Notes: generated by a model not told the origin, from the sequence alone. A stretch of 64,000 nucleotides of DNA from Celeribacter baekdonensis (GCF_003047105.1 NZ_CP028475.1:1364001-1428000), one strand, 5' to 3'; shown: positions 35,933 to 45,318, counted from the stretch's first letter. Program-made: numbers and translations.

Positions 35933-37024
35933 TCAGGCCACGCGCGCGCTCAAAGCCACCAAATGATTGTCCCAAGCCAGCCCCGGAACCGCCGTCAAAG
36001 GCCGCATATCGTCTTTGAGCGCCAAAAGCGCACCAAAGCCATCAGACCCCAAATACCCTTCACCATAGGGGGCAAGGCCACAAAGATCGGCGCGCAGAAC
36101 CGTGCCCAAAAACGTGCCATCGGAGGCAAAACGCTGCAACCGGCCCCCACGCGGCGAGGTGATCGCCACCTCGGTCCCGTCGCCAGCAAAGGCAATAGAG
36201 CCGGCGTAGCCTTGCATCATCACATGTTCGGCCAAATCCGCCTCGGCCAAGACCAACGCCTCACCCCGCCGATGCAGCCCCAAAAGCGGCACAGCCTCGG
36301 CGGCATCGCCTTCCCATTGCATCGCAAAACCGACCTGATCGTCCGGGCCCACGGCCAAATGACGGATCGAATTTTGATGCAACTCGGGCGCAAGAACATG
36401 CTGTTCCGCGAGGCTAAAATCCGCGTTCAGATAGGTCAGAGACGGGGTCATATCCGCGATATTCAGTTTTTCGCGCCCCTCACCAATCTCTGGATGGGTG
36501 AAAATCCCGCCATTGGCGACCACAAGACTGCCATCGGACAGCTCGCGAATGTCATGCGGACCAATGCCATGGCTCGGCACTTCGCCCACACGTTTATAAC
36601 CTTTCGCCCGGTCCCAGATGCCCAAAACACCCTTTTTCTCAGCATAATGGTTCTCCGGCGTCAGCATCAGATTGCCATCACCGACAAACACCCCGTGACC
36701 CATAAAATGATGCCCTTGAGGCGCATCCAGACGGTGGGTGACGGACCCGGTGGCGCAATTCACCACCACGGCAAAGGTGCCCGGACGACGGGCAAAGGCC
36801 ACCGCTTCGGGTTTGCTCGGATGAGCGGCGGCGGCGTGACCGCGCGCGGGCAAAGGCACGCGAAACAGAATCTGCGCCGCCTCATCCATGCCGTAGAGCG
36901 CATAATCACCCGAGGCATCGCGCGCCGCCCCCAAATAGGCCGGAGACCCGGCATCGGCCCAGCTCAGACGCGGAACGAATGTGGCGGCGATGGCGGCTTT
37001 GATAAAGGTGCGGCGGGAGGTCAT
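35933..37024 (-). CDS. DUF1513 exported protein of the imelysin operon
   Basis: 363 aa with a twin-arginine-type signal (MTSRRTFIKAAIAATFVPRLSWA). The mature part has the repeated blade-like segments of a beta-propeller (for example HGIGPHDIRELSDGSLVVANGG, NSIRHLAVGPDDQVGFAMQWEG, YAGSIAFAGDGTEVAITSPRGGRLQRF). DUF1513 proteins regularly accompany imelysin and DUF1111 di-haem proteins in iron-linked clusters; activity unknown. Start at 37024 fits the signal peptide; the longer frame has none. Last gene of the four-gene operon. Confidence 0.88.
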   Translation of the reverse strand: MTSRRTFIKAAIAATFVPRLSWADAGSPAYLGAARDASGDYALYGMDEAAQILFRVPLPARGHAAAAHPSKPEAVAFARRPGTFAVVVNCATGSVTHRLDAPQGHHFMGHGVFVGDGNLMLTPENHYAEKKGVLGIWDRAKGYKRVGEVPSHGIGPHDIRELSDGSLVVANGGIFTHPEIGEGREKLNIADMTPSLTYLNADFSLAEQHVLAPELHQNSIRHLAVGPDDQVGFAMQWEGDAAEAVPLLGLHRRGEALVLAEADLAEHVMMQGYAGSIAFAGDGTEVAITSPRGGRLQRFASDGTFLGTVLRADLCGLAPYGEGYLGSDGFGALLALKDDMRPLTAVPGLAWDNHLVALSARVA

Positions 37025-37064
37025 GGGCTGTCCTTTGAAAGGGAGAAAGAGGCGGCGGCGAAGA

Positions 37065-38096
37065 TCAATCGCCGTCAGAGGCATTGAACCCGGCGGAAAC
37101 GCCCAAAGGCAGGCCGACGTCATTGGCCAAAGCCCCCAACAGGGCCTCAATCCGCTGGCCAACAATCTCGGTTTTAAGACGTTGCATTGGATCCACGACG
37201 CGGGAGAAATCAGGGTCGTCCAAGGCCTCGGCCAAGCCGATCACCTCGGCAAAGATTTCTTCGCTGGCACTCATGTCCCCCGGTGCCATGGCACGGGCCA
37301 AATCACGCGCGGCACTCAGCGACAAGATCACATTGCGCTCGGATCGCCCCGACCGATAGGCCTCGGCGCGGGTTGGGCGCGGTTTGTCAAACGTGCCGAT
37401 CGGGCGGGCAATGCGTTTGTCTTTGGTGTCCTCAAGGCCGGACATCAACATGGTATAGAGCGCCTGAACGCTTTCCTGCGGCGTGAAATAATGCGGTTTT
37501 GCCGCCGCCCCCGCCTCGCGCAGCGTGTCGGCAAACCCGTCCGGCGCGGTCCATTCCGTGTCAATCACTTGCGCCATCCGGCCCAGATCATGGGTGATCG
37601 CCTGAACCAAAGCGCAGGAATAGCTGCCCGCCGCATAGTCCGCAAACGCGTCATCATAGAGCATGTATTCGAGTGCAAAAAACCCGCGTGCGGCAATGGA
37701 CACTTGCGAAAATGCCTGTGGATCCTGCACCACGGGGTCTTTGGCCGCAATCATATCGGCCAAAGCGCGCGGGATCAGACCTTTTTTGTCGGGCCAAAAG
37801 GCGATGGTCAGAATACGACCATTGGTCTCAAGCGGCCCCATATGCAGATGTTGCAGCCCCATCCACGCGTCAAACGCGGAATGATAGGCGGGCTTGACGG
37901 CCTCGGGCGTGCAATCGGCGGCGGCGACATCCGACAGTGCTGTGGCGGCCTGATCAAACCGCGCAACCGCTGGCGTCGCATGCAGATCGACCGCCCTGGT
38001 AAGCGCGTCTTGCACCGGGTCGGCCAGAACAGGCGCCGTGATACTCAAGGACAGGCACAGCCCAAGGATCGAGGGGATAGGAAATCTCATACGCAT
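37065..38096 (-). CDS. Imelysin-family periplasmic protein (second copy)
   Basis: 343 aa with signal peptide (SILGLCLSLSITAPVLA). Imelysin/EfeO-like helical fold; key family segments are FDAWMGLQHLHMGPLE, FFALEYMLYDD (a GxHxxE-like position here reads FFALEY, so the His is absent) and a C-terminal four-helix half. Imelysins are proposed periplasmic metal (iron or copper) carriers. Sits between the di-haem DUF1111 gene (seven bases) and DUF1513 (40 bases). Diverged from the first copy at 39775-41031. Confidence 0.88.
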   Translation of the reverse strand: MRMRFPIPSILGLCLSLSITAPVLADPVQDALTRAVDLHATPAVARFDQAATALSDVAAADCTPEAVKPAYHSAFDAWMGLQHLHMGPLETNGRILTIAFWPDKKGLIPRALADMIAAKDPVVQDPQAFSQVSIAARGFFALEYMLYDDAFADYAAGSYSCALVQAITHDLGRMAQVIDTEWTAPDGFADTLREAGAAAKPHYFTPQESVQALYTMLMSGLEDTKDKRIARPIGTFDKPRPTRAEAYRSGRSERNVILSLSAARDLARAMAPGDMSASEEIFAEVIGLAEALDDPDFSRVVDPMQRLKTEIVGQRIEALLGALANDVGLPLGVSAGFNASDGD

Positions 38097-38102
38097 GTGT
38101 CC

Positions 38103-39692
38103 TCACAGACTTTCTAGGAACCGGATCAAAGCGGCGCGATCCGGTTTTGGCATCAAACTCACGGCATCGCGCGCCGCCTGCGCTTCCCCGCCATGCCACA
38201 GCACCGCCTCCATAAGCGTGCGCGCCCGGCCATCGTGGAGATAGGTGGTAGCCCCGGAAACCTGCGCCGTCAAACCGATCCCCCACAAGGGCGGCGTGCG
38301 CCACTCACGCCCTGTCGCACGGCCTTCGGGACGATTGTCCGCCAACTCCGGCCCCATGTCATGCAAAAGCAGATCGCTATAGGGCCAAATCAGTTGAAAC
38401 GACTGCGACACGGCTGACGCGCCCGCAAGCCGATGGGTGACAAACTTTGGCACATGGCAGGAGGCACAGCCCGACGTGTAAAACATCTCTTTGCCGCGCA
38501 AGACCTCGGGATCATCCACGTCCCGGCGCGTGGGCACGGCCAGATTGCGGGCATAAAACGTCACAAGATCAAGGCCGGTTTGATCAATCTCATCGCCGCG
38601 CACGTCCCCCGCCCCATCGGGGGCCGCTCGACAGGCGACCTGTTCCGCCGTGCAATCGCCAAAGCCGGTGGGAAACAGCGGCGTGGAAATGCCAATATCA
38701 CCATGAAAGGCCGCAGCAGATTGGTGTTCGACGCTCGGCTCCCCGGCTTTCCAGCCAAACCGGCCCAGCATCGGCGCGCGCTCTTGCTCTGACCACACCA
38801 GATTGGGACGGCCCGAAATCCCATCGCCATTACGGTCCTCAGGGTCGGCATGGGCCAGAAGATCCGCCACCGGGATCGCCTCCAACAGGCCCAGACCGAT
38901 CATCGCCGTGGCCACACGCGGCGAGGTTTGCAAATCCTTCGGCAAAGCGCCGTAGGCGGGACTGGAAATGGTATAGCTTGGCGCGCGCAGCATGACGGTC
39001 TCACCATCCGCGAGGGTCACGGGGGTCTCAGTATAGGTGATCTCCATCCGACCCTCGGCGGCATGGCCCGTGATGGCAAAATCCTGCAACTGGCCGCCAT
39101 ATCCGGGCACGGGGCGGGTGCGCGGCGTGGCGTTTGGCCCGTCAAGATCGGCCAGATAGGTCTCGATCTGGCTCATGGGCGCGTCCGGGGCGGCAGGCAC
39201 CGAGAGGCGCAAAAACATCGACACACGGCTGTCTTCTACGTGTTCTGGCGGATGGCCGCGCCCGTCATTGACATGGCAACTCATGCAGGAGCGCGCATTG
39301 AACAGTGGCCCCAAACCGTCCGATGCTTTGGTCGAAGAGGGCGATGAGACCCAGAGCTTGGCGAACAACGCATGGCCCAGTTCGAAATCGAATTGATCGT
39401 CCAAGGGCAGCGTGGCCGGAGGCAGAGAAAACACCGTGTCATCCCCGGTATCCGCCACGGTGCCCGCGCCACCTTGGTTGGCCTCAAACGGCTCTGGCGC
39501 GGTGAAATCCCGTGTCGGGGCCGTCACCGCGTTGATCCGCGCCTGCTCCTGCGCCGTGCGGGCGTGACTGGGGGAAACCGGGTCGCTTGAGGTTCCATCA
39601 GCCCCCGCCGCCTGCCCGGCCAACACCGACAAAACGCACAAAGCCCCGATCAAACGCGGGGCCTGTTTCACATGTGGGGACAGGATAAGCAT
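38103..39692 (-). CDS. Di-haem oxidoreductase-like (DUF1111) periplasmic protein
   Basis: 529 aa. Signal peptide near residues 10-30 (LIGALCVLSVLAGQAAGA). Two CXXCH haem c sites: CMSCH (about residue 135) and CASCH (about 420) with distal features of the MauG/cytochrome c peroxidase-like fold; historically called thiol oxidoreductase. Start at 39692 gives a signal peptide directly after AAGGA. In imelysin clusters it may oxidise or reduce the metal handled by the imelysins; that role is inference. Confidence 0.9.
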   Translation of the reverse strand: MLILSPHVKQAPRLIGALCVLSVLAGQAAGADGTSSDPVSPSHARTAQEQARINAVTAPTRDFTAPEPFEANQGGAGTVADTGDDTVFSLPPATLPLDDQFDFELGHALFAKLWVSSPSSTKASDGLGPLFNARSCMSCHVNDGRGHPPEHVEDSRVSMFLRLSVPAAPDAPMSQIETYLADLDGPNATPRTRPVPGYGGQLQDFAITGHAAEGRMEITYTETPVTLADGETVMLRAPSYTISSPAYGALPKDLQTSPRVATAMIGLGLLEAIPVADLLAHADPEDRNGDGISGRPNLVWSEQERAPMLGRFGWKAGEPSVEHQSAAAFHGDIGISTPLFPTGFGDCTAEQVACRAAPDGAGDVRGDEIDQTGLDLVTFYARNLAVPTRRDVDDPEVLRGKEMFYTSGCASCHVPKFVTHRLAGASAVSQSFQLIWPYSDLLLHDMGPELADNRPEGRATGREWRTPPLWGIGLTAQVSGATTYLHDGRARTLMEAVLWHGGEAQAARDAVSLMPKPDRAALIRFLESL

Positions 39693-39774
39693 AGATGTCC
39701 TTGCCAAACGGCGGGTTTCAACACAGGGCGCAATGGGGGCCGCAAAGCCCCCATTGGTTGGTTTTGGCTTGGTT

Positions 39775-41031
39775 TTATTCAAACACGGCGGAGGGGTTGT
39801 CCAAGCTGTCAGAACCTTCGACCGAGACCTCGCCCGTTTTCAAAACCGTCACAGCCCGCTCGATCGAGCGTGTTTGCGCCACAAGCGCGTTGACCGCCGA
39901 CATGATCAACTCTTCGCCCGCCGCATTGCCACGCGCAAGCATCTGATCATAGGAAAACCCGGCTTCGGCGGCGGCTTTGATCTGACCCAATTGAGCCACC
40001 GAATGATCCACCGCCGCGCTCAACTCGGCACCCGCGTCCGGGTCCGCAGCCCTCAACAAATCGGCAAGGCTCTCGCCGTGAACCAGCGCCCCATCGGCGC
40101 GCACATATTGGCCGGTGAAGACATTGCGCATGCCGATGCCGTCATAGAAATGCGAGTTGTGCGTGTTGTCAGAGAAACAATCATGCTCCTCTTCTGGATC
40201 ATTCAGCATCAAGCCAAGCTTCATCCGCTCGCCGCCCAATTCGCCATAGGACAAAGAGCCCATGCCCGTGAGCATCGCCACAAGACCCGCCGCTGGATCG
40301 GCCAAAAGCGTCTCGCGTGCCTCGCCGCCCTCGGCCCATTCGCCAACCATATAATCAAGGTCCGAAATCAACAGATCGGTGGCCGCAACAAGATACTGCC
40401 CGCGCCGATCACAATTGCCATTGGTGCAGTCCTCACCCGTAACATAATCGGTATAAGGCCGTTTGCCCGCACCATGCTCGGTGCCGTTCAAATCCTGCCC
40501 CCAGAGCAAAAATTCGATGGCGTGATAGCCGGAGGCGACATTGGCCTCGACCTCGTCAGCCTCATGCAGCGTCTCGCCAATCAGCGCTGGCGTGATCTCG
40601 GTGGCGTCAATTTCAGTGCCTGATAGGGTAAATTTCGGCGTGGCAATGACATTGAGCGCGGCATAGTCGTTTTCGTCCGTCGGCCCGCCATAGCCCGTGT
40701 CGACATAGTCGATCAGCCCCTCATCCAGTGGCCAAGCATTGACCTTGCCCTCCCAGTCATCGACGATGGGATTACCAAAACGAAACACTTCGGTTTGCTG
40801 ATAGGGCACACGCGCGGCGATCCACGCGGTGCGCGCCGCCGTCAGCGTTGTCTCAGACGGATCGGCCAACAGGGTGTCAATCGCGGCGCGCAATTCTGTC
40901 GCCTTGATCAAAGCGTCTTCAAACGTGGCGTGGCCGATCTCGACATAGGTGTCCACAACCTCTTTTTCGCCAGCAAAAGCCGGAGCCAGCGGCAGGGTGG
41001 CGGCGATCAGTGCCGTCGTCATGCGTTTCAT
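39775..41031 (-). CDS. Imelysin-family periplasmic protein (IrpA/ICMP-like)
   Basis: 418 aa with signal peptide (MKRMTTALIAATLPLAPAFA). Carries the full GYHAIEFLLWGQD motif (GxHxxE) around residue 173, once taken as a metalloprotease motif and now as metal-binding, and the ERMKLGLML / HSCF-like later segments (EEEHDCFSDNTH). First gene of the operon imelysin, DUF1111, imelysin, DUF1513; such clusters are iron-regulated in cyanobacteria and marine bacteria. Function here is probably periplasmic iron capture. Confidence 0.9.
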   Translation of the reverse strand: MKRMTTALIAATLPLAPAFAGEKEVVDTYVEIGHATFEDALIKATELRAAIDTLLADPSETTLTAARTAWIAARVPYQQTEVFRFGNPIVDDWEGKVNAWPLDEGLIDYVDTGYGGPTDENDYAALNVIATPKFTLSGTEIDATEITPALIGETLHEADEVEANVASGYHAIEFLLWGQDLNGTEHGAGKRPYTDYVTGEDCTNGNCDRRGQYLVAATDLLISDLDYMVGEWAEGGEARETLLADPAAGLVAMLTGMGSLSYGELGGERMKLGLMLNDPEEEHDCFSDNTHNSHFYDGIGMRNVFTGQYVRADGALVHGESLADLLRAADPDAGAELSAAVDHSVAQLGQIKAAAEAGFSYDQMLARGNAAGEELIMSAVNALVAQTRSIERAVTVLKTGEVSVEGSDSLDNPSAVFE

Positions 41032-41128
41032 CAGTTCTGTATCCCTTTGTTGTGCCCTGCCGCCTCTTTTGGGGTCAGGATCACGTTCCGATTGGACGAT
41101 CCTTTGCAGCAGACCGCACATAAGAATA

Positions 41129-41158
41129 ATAACTGACTTTTTTAGTATGTCATGTCAA
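41129..41158 (-). promoter_or_regulatory. Possible promoter of the imelysin operon
   Basis: On the minus strand TTGACA, 18 bases, then AGTTAT, about 100 bases before the first imelysin gene, in an AT-rich stretch. The surrounding TGAC...GTCA dyad may hold an operator; no Fur, RirA or Irr site is clear. Confidence 0.35.
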
Positions 41159-41235
41159 TCCCGATTGTTTTCATCGGAATATCCCACCTCTGAACACAAA
41201 TGAATATCGGCAGTCTAACCCTATGTTTTAAATTG

Positions 41236-42381
41236 TTAATCCAAGGTTTTGCGATACCGCCGCAGGGCCACAACAACCACCACCACCAAAATCACACAGA
41301 TTGCCATCATGTCCGGCGCGACCTCGCGTAGGCCGCCACCTTTCAACATCACCTTGCGCACAACCCGCAAAAAATGCGTCGCGGGAATCATTGTGCCAAG
41401 CGCCTGCGCCCAGCCCGGCATCGCGGCAAAGGGAAACATAAACCCGGACAAAAGAATGGTCGGTAGAATGGTGAAAAACGACAGTTGCATCGCCTGCATT
41501 TGCGAGCGCGACATGGTGGAGACCAAAAACCCAATCGCCAGATTGACCACGATATAGAGGTTGAAGCCGAGGAAAAACGCCAAAAACGACCCTTCGAACG
41601 GCACATCAAATAACACCCGCGCGGCGATCAAAAACACCAGCGTTTGCACATAGCCGACAAAGACATAGGGGATGATTTTGCCCAACATCACCTCGGCGGG
41701 TGTCACTGGCGTGGCGATCAGGCTTTCCATCGTGCCGCGTTCGCTTTCGCGCACAATCGCCACCGCCGTGATCATCACCATGGTCATCGACAGGATCACC
41801 GCCAATAGCCCCGGCACGATGTTGGTCGAGGTCTTGCCCTCGGGGTTAAACGCCCGGTGGATGACCATATCAAACGGTGCAGGCGCCCCGGCCGCAAAGG
41901 CCAGAGGCCCGGTCAAGCTTTGCGCAATCGCCGTGTTGACCACGCCGTTGATCGCACCAATCGCGCCCCCCGCCGCCACCGGATCAGACGCATCGACCGT
42001 CAACAAAATCTCAGGACGTAGCCCCCGGATCATATCGCGATCAAACCCCGGCGGCACCGTTAAAATCACCGTTGCACGGCCATCGCGCAGCGCCAGATCG
42101 CTTTCCGCCTCAGAGGTCGAAATCCCTATAAAATCAAAATATTCAGAGGTGTCCATCGCCGCCGTCAGCGCGTGTAAAATCGGGCTTTCCTCAGTCATTT
42201 CCACCAAGGTCGGCAGGTGATGCGGGTCAGTGTCAATGGCATAGCCAAACAGCAAAAGCTGCACCACCGGAATGCCGATCATCATCGCAAAGGTCACGCG
42301 ATCGCGGCGCATTTGGATGAATTCTTTGATCAGAACCCCGGCAAAGCGCGCCCAAGAAAAGAACCGCCCTCGCCCGCTCAT
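41236..42381 (-). CDS. ABC-2 type efflux permease
   Basis: 381 aa. One N-terminal membrane segment, a large periplasmic domain (residues ~45-170), then five membrane segments ending in VVVVVALRRYR: the YbhS/YbhR/YhhJ type of ABC-2 permease. Conserved MTMVMITAVAIVRESERGTMESLIATPV identifies the family. Overlaps the ATPase gene by four bases. Last gene of the tetR, hlyD, ATPase, permease operon; substrate (drug or lipid-like) unknown. Only one permease gene is present where E. coli ybhFSR has two. Confidence 0.9.
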   Translation of the reverse strand: MSGRGRFFSWARFAGVLIKEFIQMRRDRVTFAMMIGIPVVQLLLFGYAIDTDPHHLPTLVEMTEESPILHALTAAMDTSEYFDFIGISTSEAESDLALRDGRATVILTVPPGFDRDMIRGLRPEILLTVDASDPVAAGGAIGAINGVVNTAIAQSLTGPLAFAAGAPAPFDMVIHRAFNPEGKTSTNIVPGLLAVILSMTMVMITAVAIVRESERGTMESLIATPVTPAEVMLGKIIPYVFVGYVQTLVFLIAARVLFDVPFEGSFLAFFLGFNLYIVVNLAIGFLVSTMSRSQMQAMQLSFFTILPTILLSGFMFPFAAMPGWAQALGTMIPATHFLRVVRKVMLKGGGLREVAPDMMAICVILVVVVVVALRRYRKTLD

Positions 42382-43343
42382 GATGCCGCCTCCAACTCAG
42401 CGCCAAAGTTGTCGCGCGCCCCCGCCATAAGGTAGATAAACGCCTCCTCAAGACCGGCCTTTTTGGCGCGCCACTCATGGGTGCCGAGCGCCGTTTCACG
42501 TTGGGCCAGCGCCGCAAGCGCCGCTTCATCCGTGCCCGAGACATGCAATTGCGCGCCAAAGCGGATCACCTGCCCGGCCGCCTCATCCTGTTTCAAACGG
42601 TCTTCCAAAGGTGTCAAATCTGGCCCCGTCACCACGAATGTGTGCAATCCAATCTGGTTCGGGATTTCGGACGCGGCCCCGTCGATCAACTTTTTGCCAT
42701 AGGCAATATAGGCGATGTGGTCGCATTGCACCGCCTCATCCATGTAATGCGTTGACACCAAAACCGTCACACCCATGGCGCTTAACCGTCTGATTTCATC
42801 CCAAAAATCCCGCCGCGCCTTGGGGTCCACCCCCGCCGTCGGTTCGTCCAAAAGCAACAGGTCCGGCGCGTGGATCATACAGGCCGCGAGCGCCAAACGT
42901 TGCTTCCAGCCCCCCGACAACGTGCCCGCCAATTGATGCGCCCGGCCTTCAAGTCCAAGATCGCGCACCGCCTCCAAAACCTGCTGTTTTCGGTTCGGCA
43001 TATCAAACATCCGCGCCACGAAATCGAGGTTTTCCGCGATGGTCAGGTCTTCGTAGAGCGAAAACTTTTGCGTCATGTAGCCCACGCGTTTTTTGATCTC
43101 GCGCGACTGCTTGACGATGTCGAGGCCAAGGCAATGCCCCGCCCCCGCATCCGGCGTCAACAGCCCGCACATCATCCGAATGGTGGTGGTTTTGCCCGAC
43201 CCGTTCGGCCCCAGAAAGCCATAAATCGCGCCCTTTTTGACCTCCATATCAAAGCCGTCGACGACCTTTCGGGTGCCGAAAACCTTGGTCAATCCGCGCA
43301 CGGAAATGGCGATATCGTCGCTTTGATGCTGATCCGACCCCAT
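42378..43343 (-). CDS. ABC efflux transporter ATP-binding protein
   Basis: 321 aa. Walker A GPNGSGKTT near residue 39, signature LSGGWKQRLALAA, Walker B LLLLDEPTAGVD and switch VSTHYMDEA; a C-terminal ~90-residue domain follows, as in YbhF/YhiH half proteins. Preceded by the membrane-fusion gene (three-base gap) and overlapping the permease gene. Provides ATP hydrolysis for the export system. Confidence 0.92.
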   Translation of the reverse strand: MGSDQHQSDDIAISVRGLTKVFGTRKVVDGFDMEVKKGAIYGFLGPNGSGKTTTIRMMCGLLTPDAGAGHCLGLDIVKQSREIKKRVGYMTQKFSLYEDLTIAENLDFVARMFDMPNRKQQVLEAVRDLGLEGRAHQLAGTLSGGWKQRLALAACMIHAPDLLLLDEPTAGVDPKARRDFWDEIRRLSAMGVTVLVSTHYMDEAVQCDHIAYIAYGKKLIDGAASEIPNQIGLHTFVVTGPDLTPLEDRLKQDEAAGQVIRFGAQLHVSGTDEAALAALAQRETALGTHEWRAKKAGLEEAFIYLMAGARDNFGAELEAAS

Positions 43344-43346
43344 GGC

Positions 43347-44309
43347 CTATTTCCCCACCGCTGCGGCGGCATCAACCGTGATCGGTTGCCCCGGCAAAAC
43401 GCCCTTTGGCGCGATCACATCGGCCTCAACCCGGTAGACCAAACGACCCCGTTGTTCGCGGGTGTAGAGGATCGGCGGGGTGTATTGCGGGTCCGAGGCC
43501 ATACGAGTGATTTTCGCAGTCAAATCAATCGAACAGCCATCGCACCTCACCTGAACCACATCGCCGGACTGCAAATCCGCGCGCTCTGATTCCGGCACGA
43601 AAAACAGTGCCGTCAAATCGCTGGGCGGCAACAGCGCCACCACAGGCACGCCTGTGGCGGCCACTTCGCCCGCATCGAAATAGACCTTATCGACCCGCCC
43701 CGCCTGAGGCGCGCGCACTTGCCGATCCTCAAGGTTGGACTGTGCCAAATCGACCTGCGCGCGGGCCGCCTCAACCCCCGCTTCGGCAGCCACACGTTGT
43801 GCCGCGCGCGCTGGCAATTCCGCCACTTTCAATTGTGCTTCGAAATTGGCGACCGAGGCCTCCGCCTCATCCACCGCCGCTTGCCCATCATCCACCGCCG
43901 CTTGTGTCGTTGCGCCCTTGGCCAACAATGCCTTGGCCCGGTCCAGCCGGGTTTGGGCAATGTCGTAGGCCACGCGGGCTTGTCGCAAAGAGGCGCGGAT
44001 GACCTCCGTTTCGGCCTCGCGCGATCCGGTGGACAGGTTTTCCAATTCGGCTTGCGCTTGTGCCAATTGCGCCTCCGCGCTGCGCAAACTGGCTTTGGCT
44101 TGGCCATCCTCAAGGGCAAAAAGCAAGGCCCCCGCCGCCACATCCTGACCTTCTGTCACCGCGATTTGATCAATCCTCCCGCTGGCAGCGGCGGCGGCAT
44201 AGACATAATCGCCCTCGATATAGCCGTCGTAAACATAAGGCGGCGCAGGGGTGAAACCCGGATAAATCGCAGCAATGACAGAGACAATCCAGCTTGGGAG
44301 ATCAGCCAT
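43347..44309 (-). CDS. HlyD-family membrane fusion protein of the ABC efflux system
   Basis: 320 aa. One N-terminal membrane segment (LPSWIVSVIAAIYPGF), biotinyl-lipoyl-like domain (VYAAAAASGRIDQIAVTEGQDVAAGALLFAL), a long alpha-hairpin coiled coil of Ala/Glu/Gln-rich heptads (residues ~75-185) and a C-terminal beta domain. YbhG-like. Links the inner-membrane ABC pump to an outer-membrane channel not encoded here. Start at 44309 overlaps the tetR stop by eight bases. Confidence 0.9.
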   Translation of the reverse strand: MADLPSWIVSVIAAIYPGFTPAPPYVYDGYIEGDYVYAAAAASGRIDQIAVTEGQDVAAGALLFALEDGQAKASLRSAEAQLAQAQAELENLSTGSREAETEVIRASLRQARVAYDIAQTRLDRAKALLAKGATTQAAVDDGQAAVDEAEASVANFEAQLKVAELPARAAQRVAAEAGVEAARAQVDLAQSNLEDRQVRAPQAGRVDKVYFDAGEVAATGVPVVALLPPSDLTALFFVPESERADLQSGDVVQVRCDGCSIDLTAKITRMASDPQYTPPILYTREQRGRLVYRVEADVIAPKGVLPGQPITVDAAAAVGK

Positions 44310-45018
44310 GGGAGGTGTCCTTTTGGGATGAGGGGGCGGGCGATGGGTCAGGGTCCAGCCCGGCAAAGAAGATCGACAAATGGGTGTCGAGCAATGTGGC
44401 AAATTTCAAATCACCCGGGGCCGCACCAGAGGGGCGGATGCCAAACACATCCTCCAACATCACATGCATCAAAAACGGCCCAAGCAGACAGCGCACTGCC
44501 ATTTCCGGGTCGATCTTGCGGATATATCCACCCTCCACCGCTTGCGAAAACAGGGCGATGAGCGCGGGAAAGGCTGTGCCGATCACCTGTTCACGATACA
44601 GGTCGGCCAGTTTCGGATGGCTCGGCGCTTCGCGAATGATCAGTTTTGGTACGCCGAAGACACGCGGATCAGACACCCGTTCAACAAAGAGCGGCACAAG
44701 CTGTGTCAACAGTGGGCGCGGATCGCCCCGCCACGCGGTGATGTGATCGGCCATGTTCCCCACAAAATGGCCAACCGCGCGATGCACCAGCGCTTCGATC
44801 ACCGCATCTTTGGACGGGAAATAGAGGTAGACCGCACCTTTCGAGACCCCCGCACGGCGCGCGATGTCGTCAACCCGGGTGCGGTCAAACCCCTTTTCCG
44901 CAAACAGATCAAGCGCTGCGTCCAAAATCTCGTCTGGGCGTGCCTCTTTGCGGCGGCGAAATTTGGGGGCTGCCTCGGCCTGATCCGTCTCGGTCTGATC
45001 CTCGGGGTGCGCCGTCAC
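44302..45018 (-). CDS. TetR-family repressor of the ABC efflux operon
   Basis: 238 aa from GTG 45018, chosen because AGGAG lies six to seven bases upstream; the ATG at 45063 lies inside the operator palindrome. A disordered acidic N-terminal stretch precedes the TetR helix-turn-helix (TRVDDIARRAGVSKGAVYLYFPSKDAVIEAL). The C-terminal domain resembles CecR/YbiH, the regulator of E. coli ybhGFSR, which has the same gene order. Predicted to bind the 36-bp palindrome at 45040-45075 and repress its own operon. Confidence 0.9.
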   Translation of the reverse strand: MTAHPEDQTETDQAEAAPKFRRRKEARPDEILDAALDLFAEKGFDRTRVDDIARRAGVSKGAVYLYFPSKDAVIEALVHRAVGHFVGNMADHITAWRGDPRPLLTQLVPLFVERVSDPRVFGVPKLIIREAPSHPKLADLYREQVIGTAFPALIALFSQAVEGGYIRKIDPEMAVRCLLGPFLMHVMLEDVFGIRPSGAAPGDLKFATLLDTHLSIFFAGLDPDPSPAPSSQKDTSHG

Positions 45019-45039
45019 GGGAAGCTCCTGTTGAGTCGC

Positions 45040-45075
45040 AAAAATAAATAACTGACCAGTCATTTATTTATTTTT
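45040..45075. promoter_or_regulatory. 36-bp near-perfect palindrome, probable TetR operator
   Basis: Arms pair at 16 of 18 positions (mismatches only at the centre and at 45052/45063). The core is ACTGACCAGTCA, a TetR-type box, flanked by long A/T arms that also contain promoter-like sequence. Located 22-57 bases upstream of the GTG start of the TetR gene. Confidence 0.75.
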
Positions 45076-45245
45076 AGGCAGCAAGTAAAGATAATTCGTA
45101 CCGGACTGATTTTGCGCAACACTCCTGCGCCGCCCACAAATTCGCGACAGATCACGTCCGTTGAATGGATCGAAGGCGACATAAAACATCCAAGGAAACC
45201 ATTATAAAATCATAGAGTTGCGAGCCGGGCTAACCCATGCATGCC

Positions 45246-45259
45246 TTGATATATGTCAA
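45246..45259. promoter_or_regulatory. FNR/FnrL-type box TTGATATATGTCAA
   Basis: TTGAT-N4-GTCAA, a full match to the Rhodobacter FnrL consensus (TTGAT-N4-(A/G)TCAA). Its centre lies about 66 bases before the ATG at 45319, a suitable place for activation of the GltD-like/nifJ operon when oxygen is low. Confidence 0.75.
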
Positions 45260-45318
45260 CGCCACGCATCCCAAACCTCGCGATGCTGCACCAGCCCAGA
45301 CCTCATAAGGCATCTGAC

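Larger units (their letters stand above)
45019..45318. other. Divergent regulatory region between efflux and NifJ operons
   Basis: 300 bases with the TetR palindrome at one end and an FNR-type box (45246-45259) at the other. No gene is supported between them. Confidence 0.6.

Noticed and set aside
41129..41158. Fur/Irr/RirA box at the imelysin promoter
   Set aside because: A TGAC...GTCA dyad exists but spacing does not fit the iron-rhodo-box, and no Fur or Irr consensus is clear.
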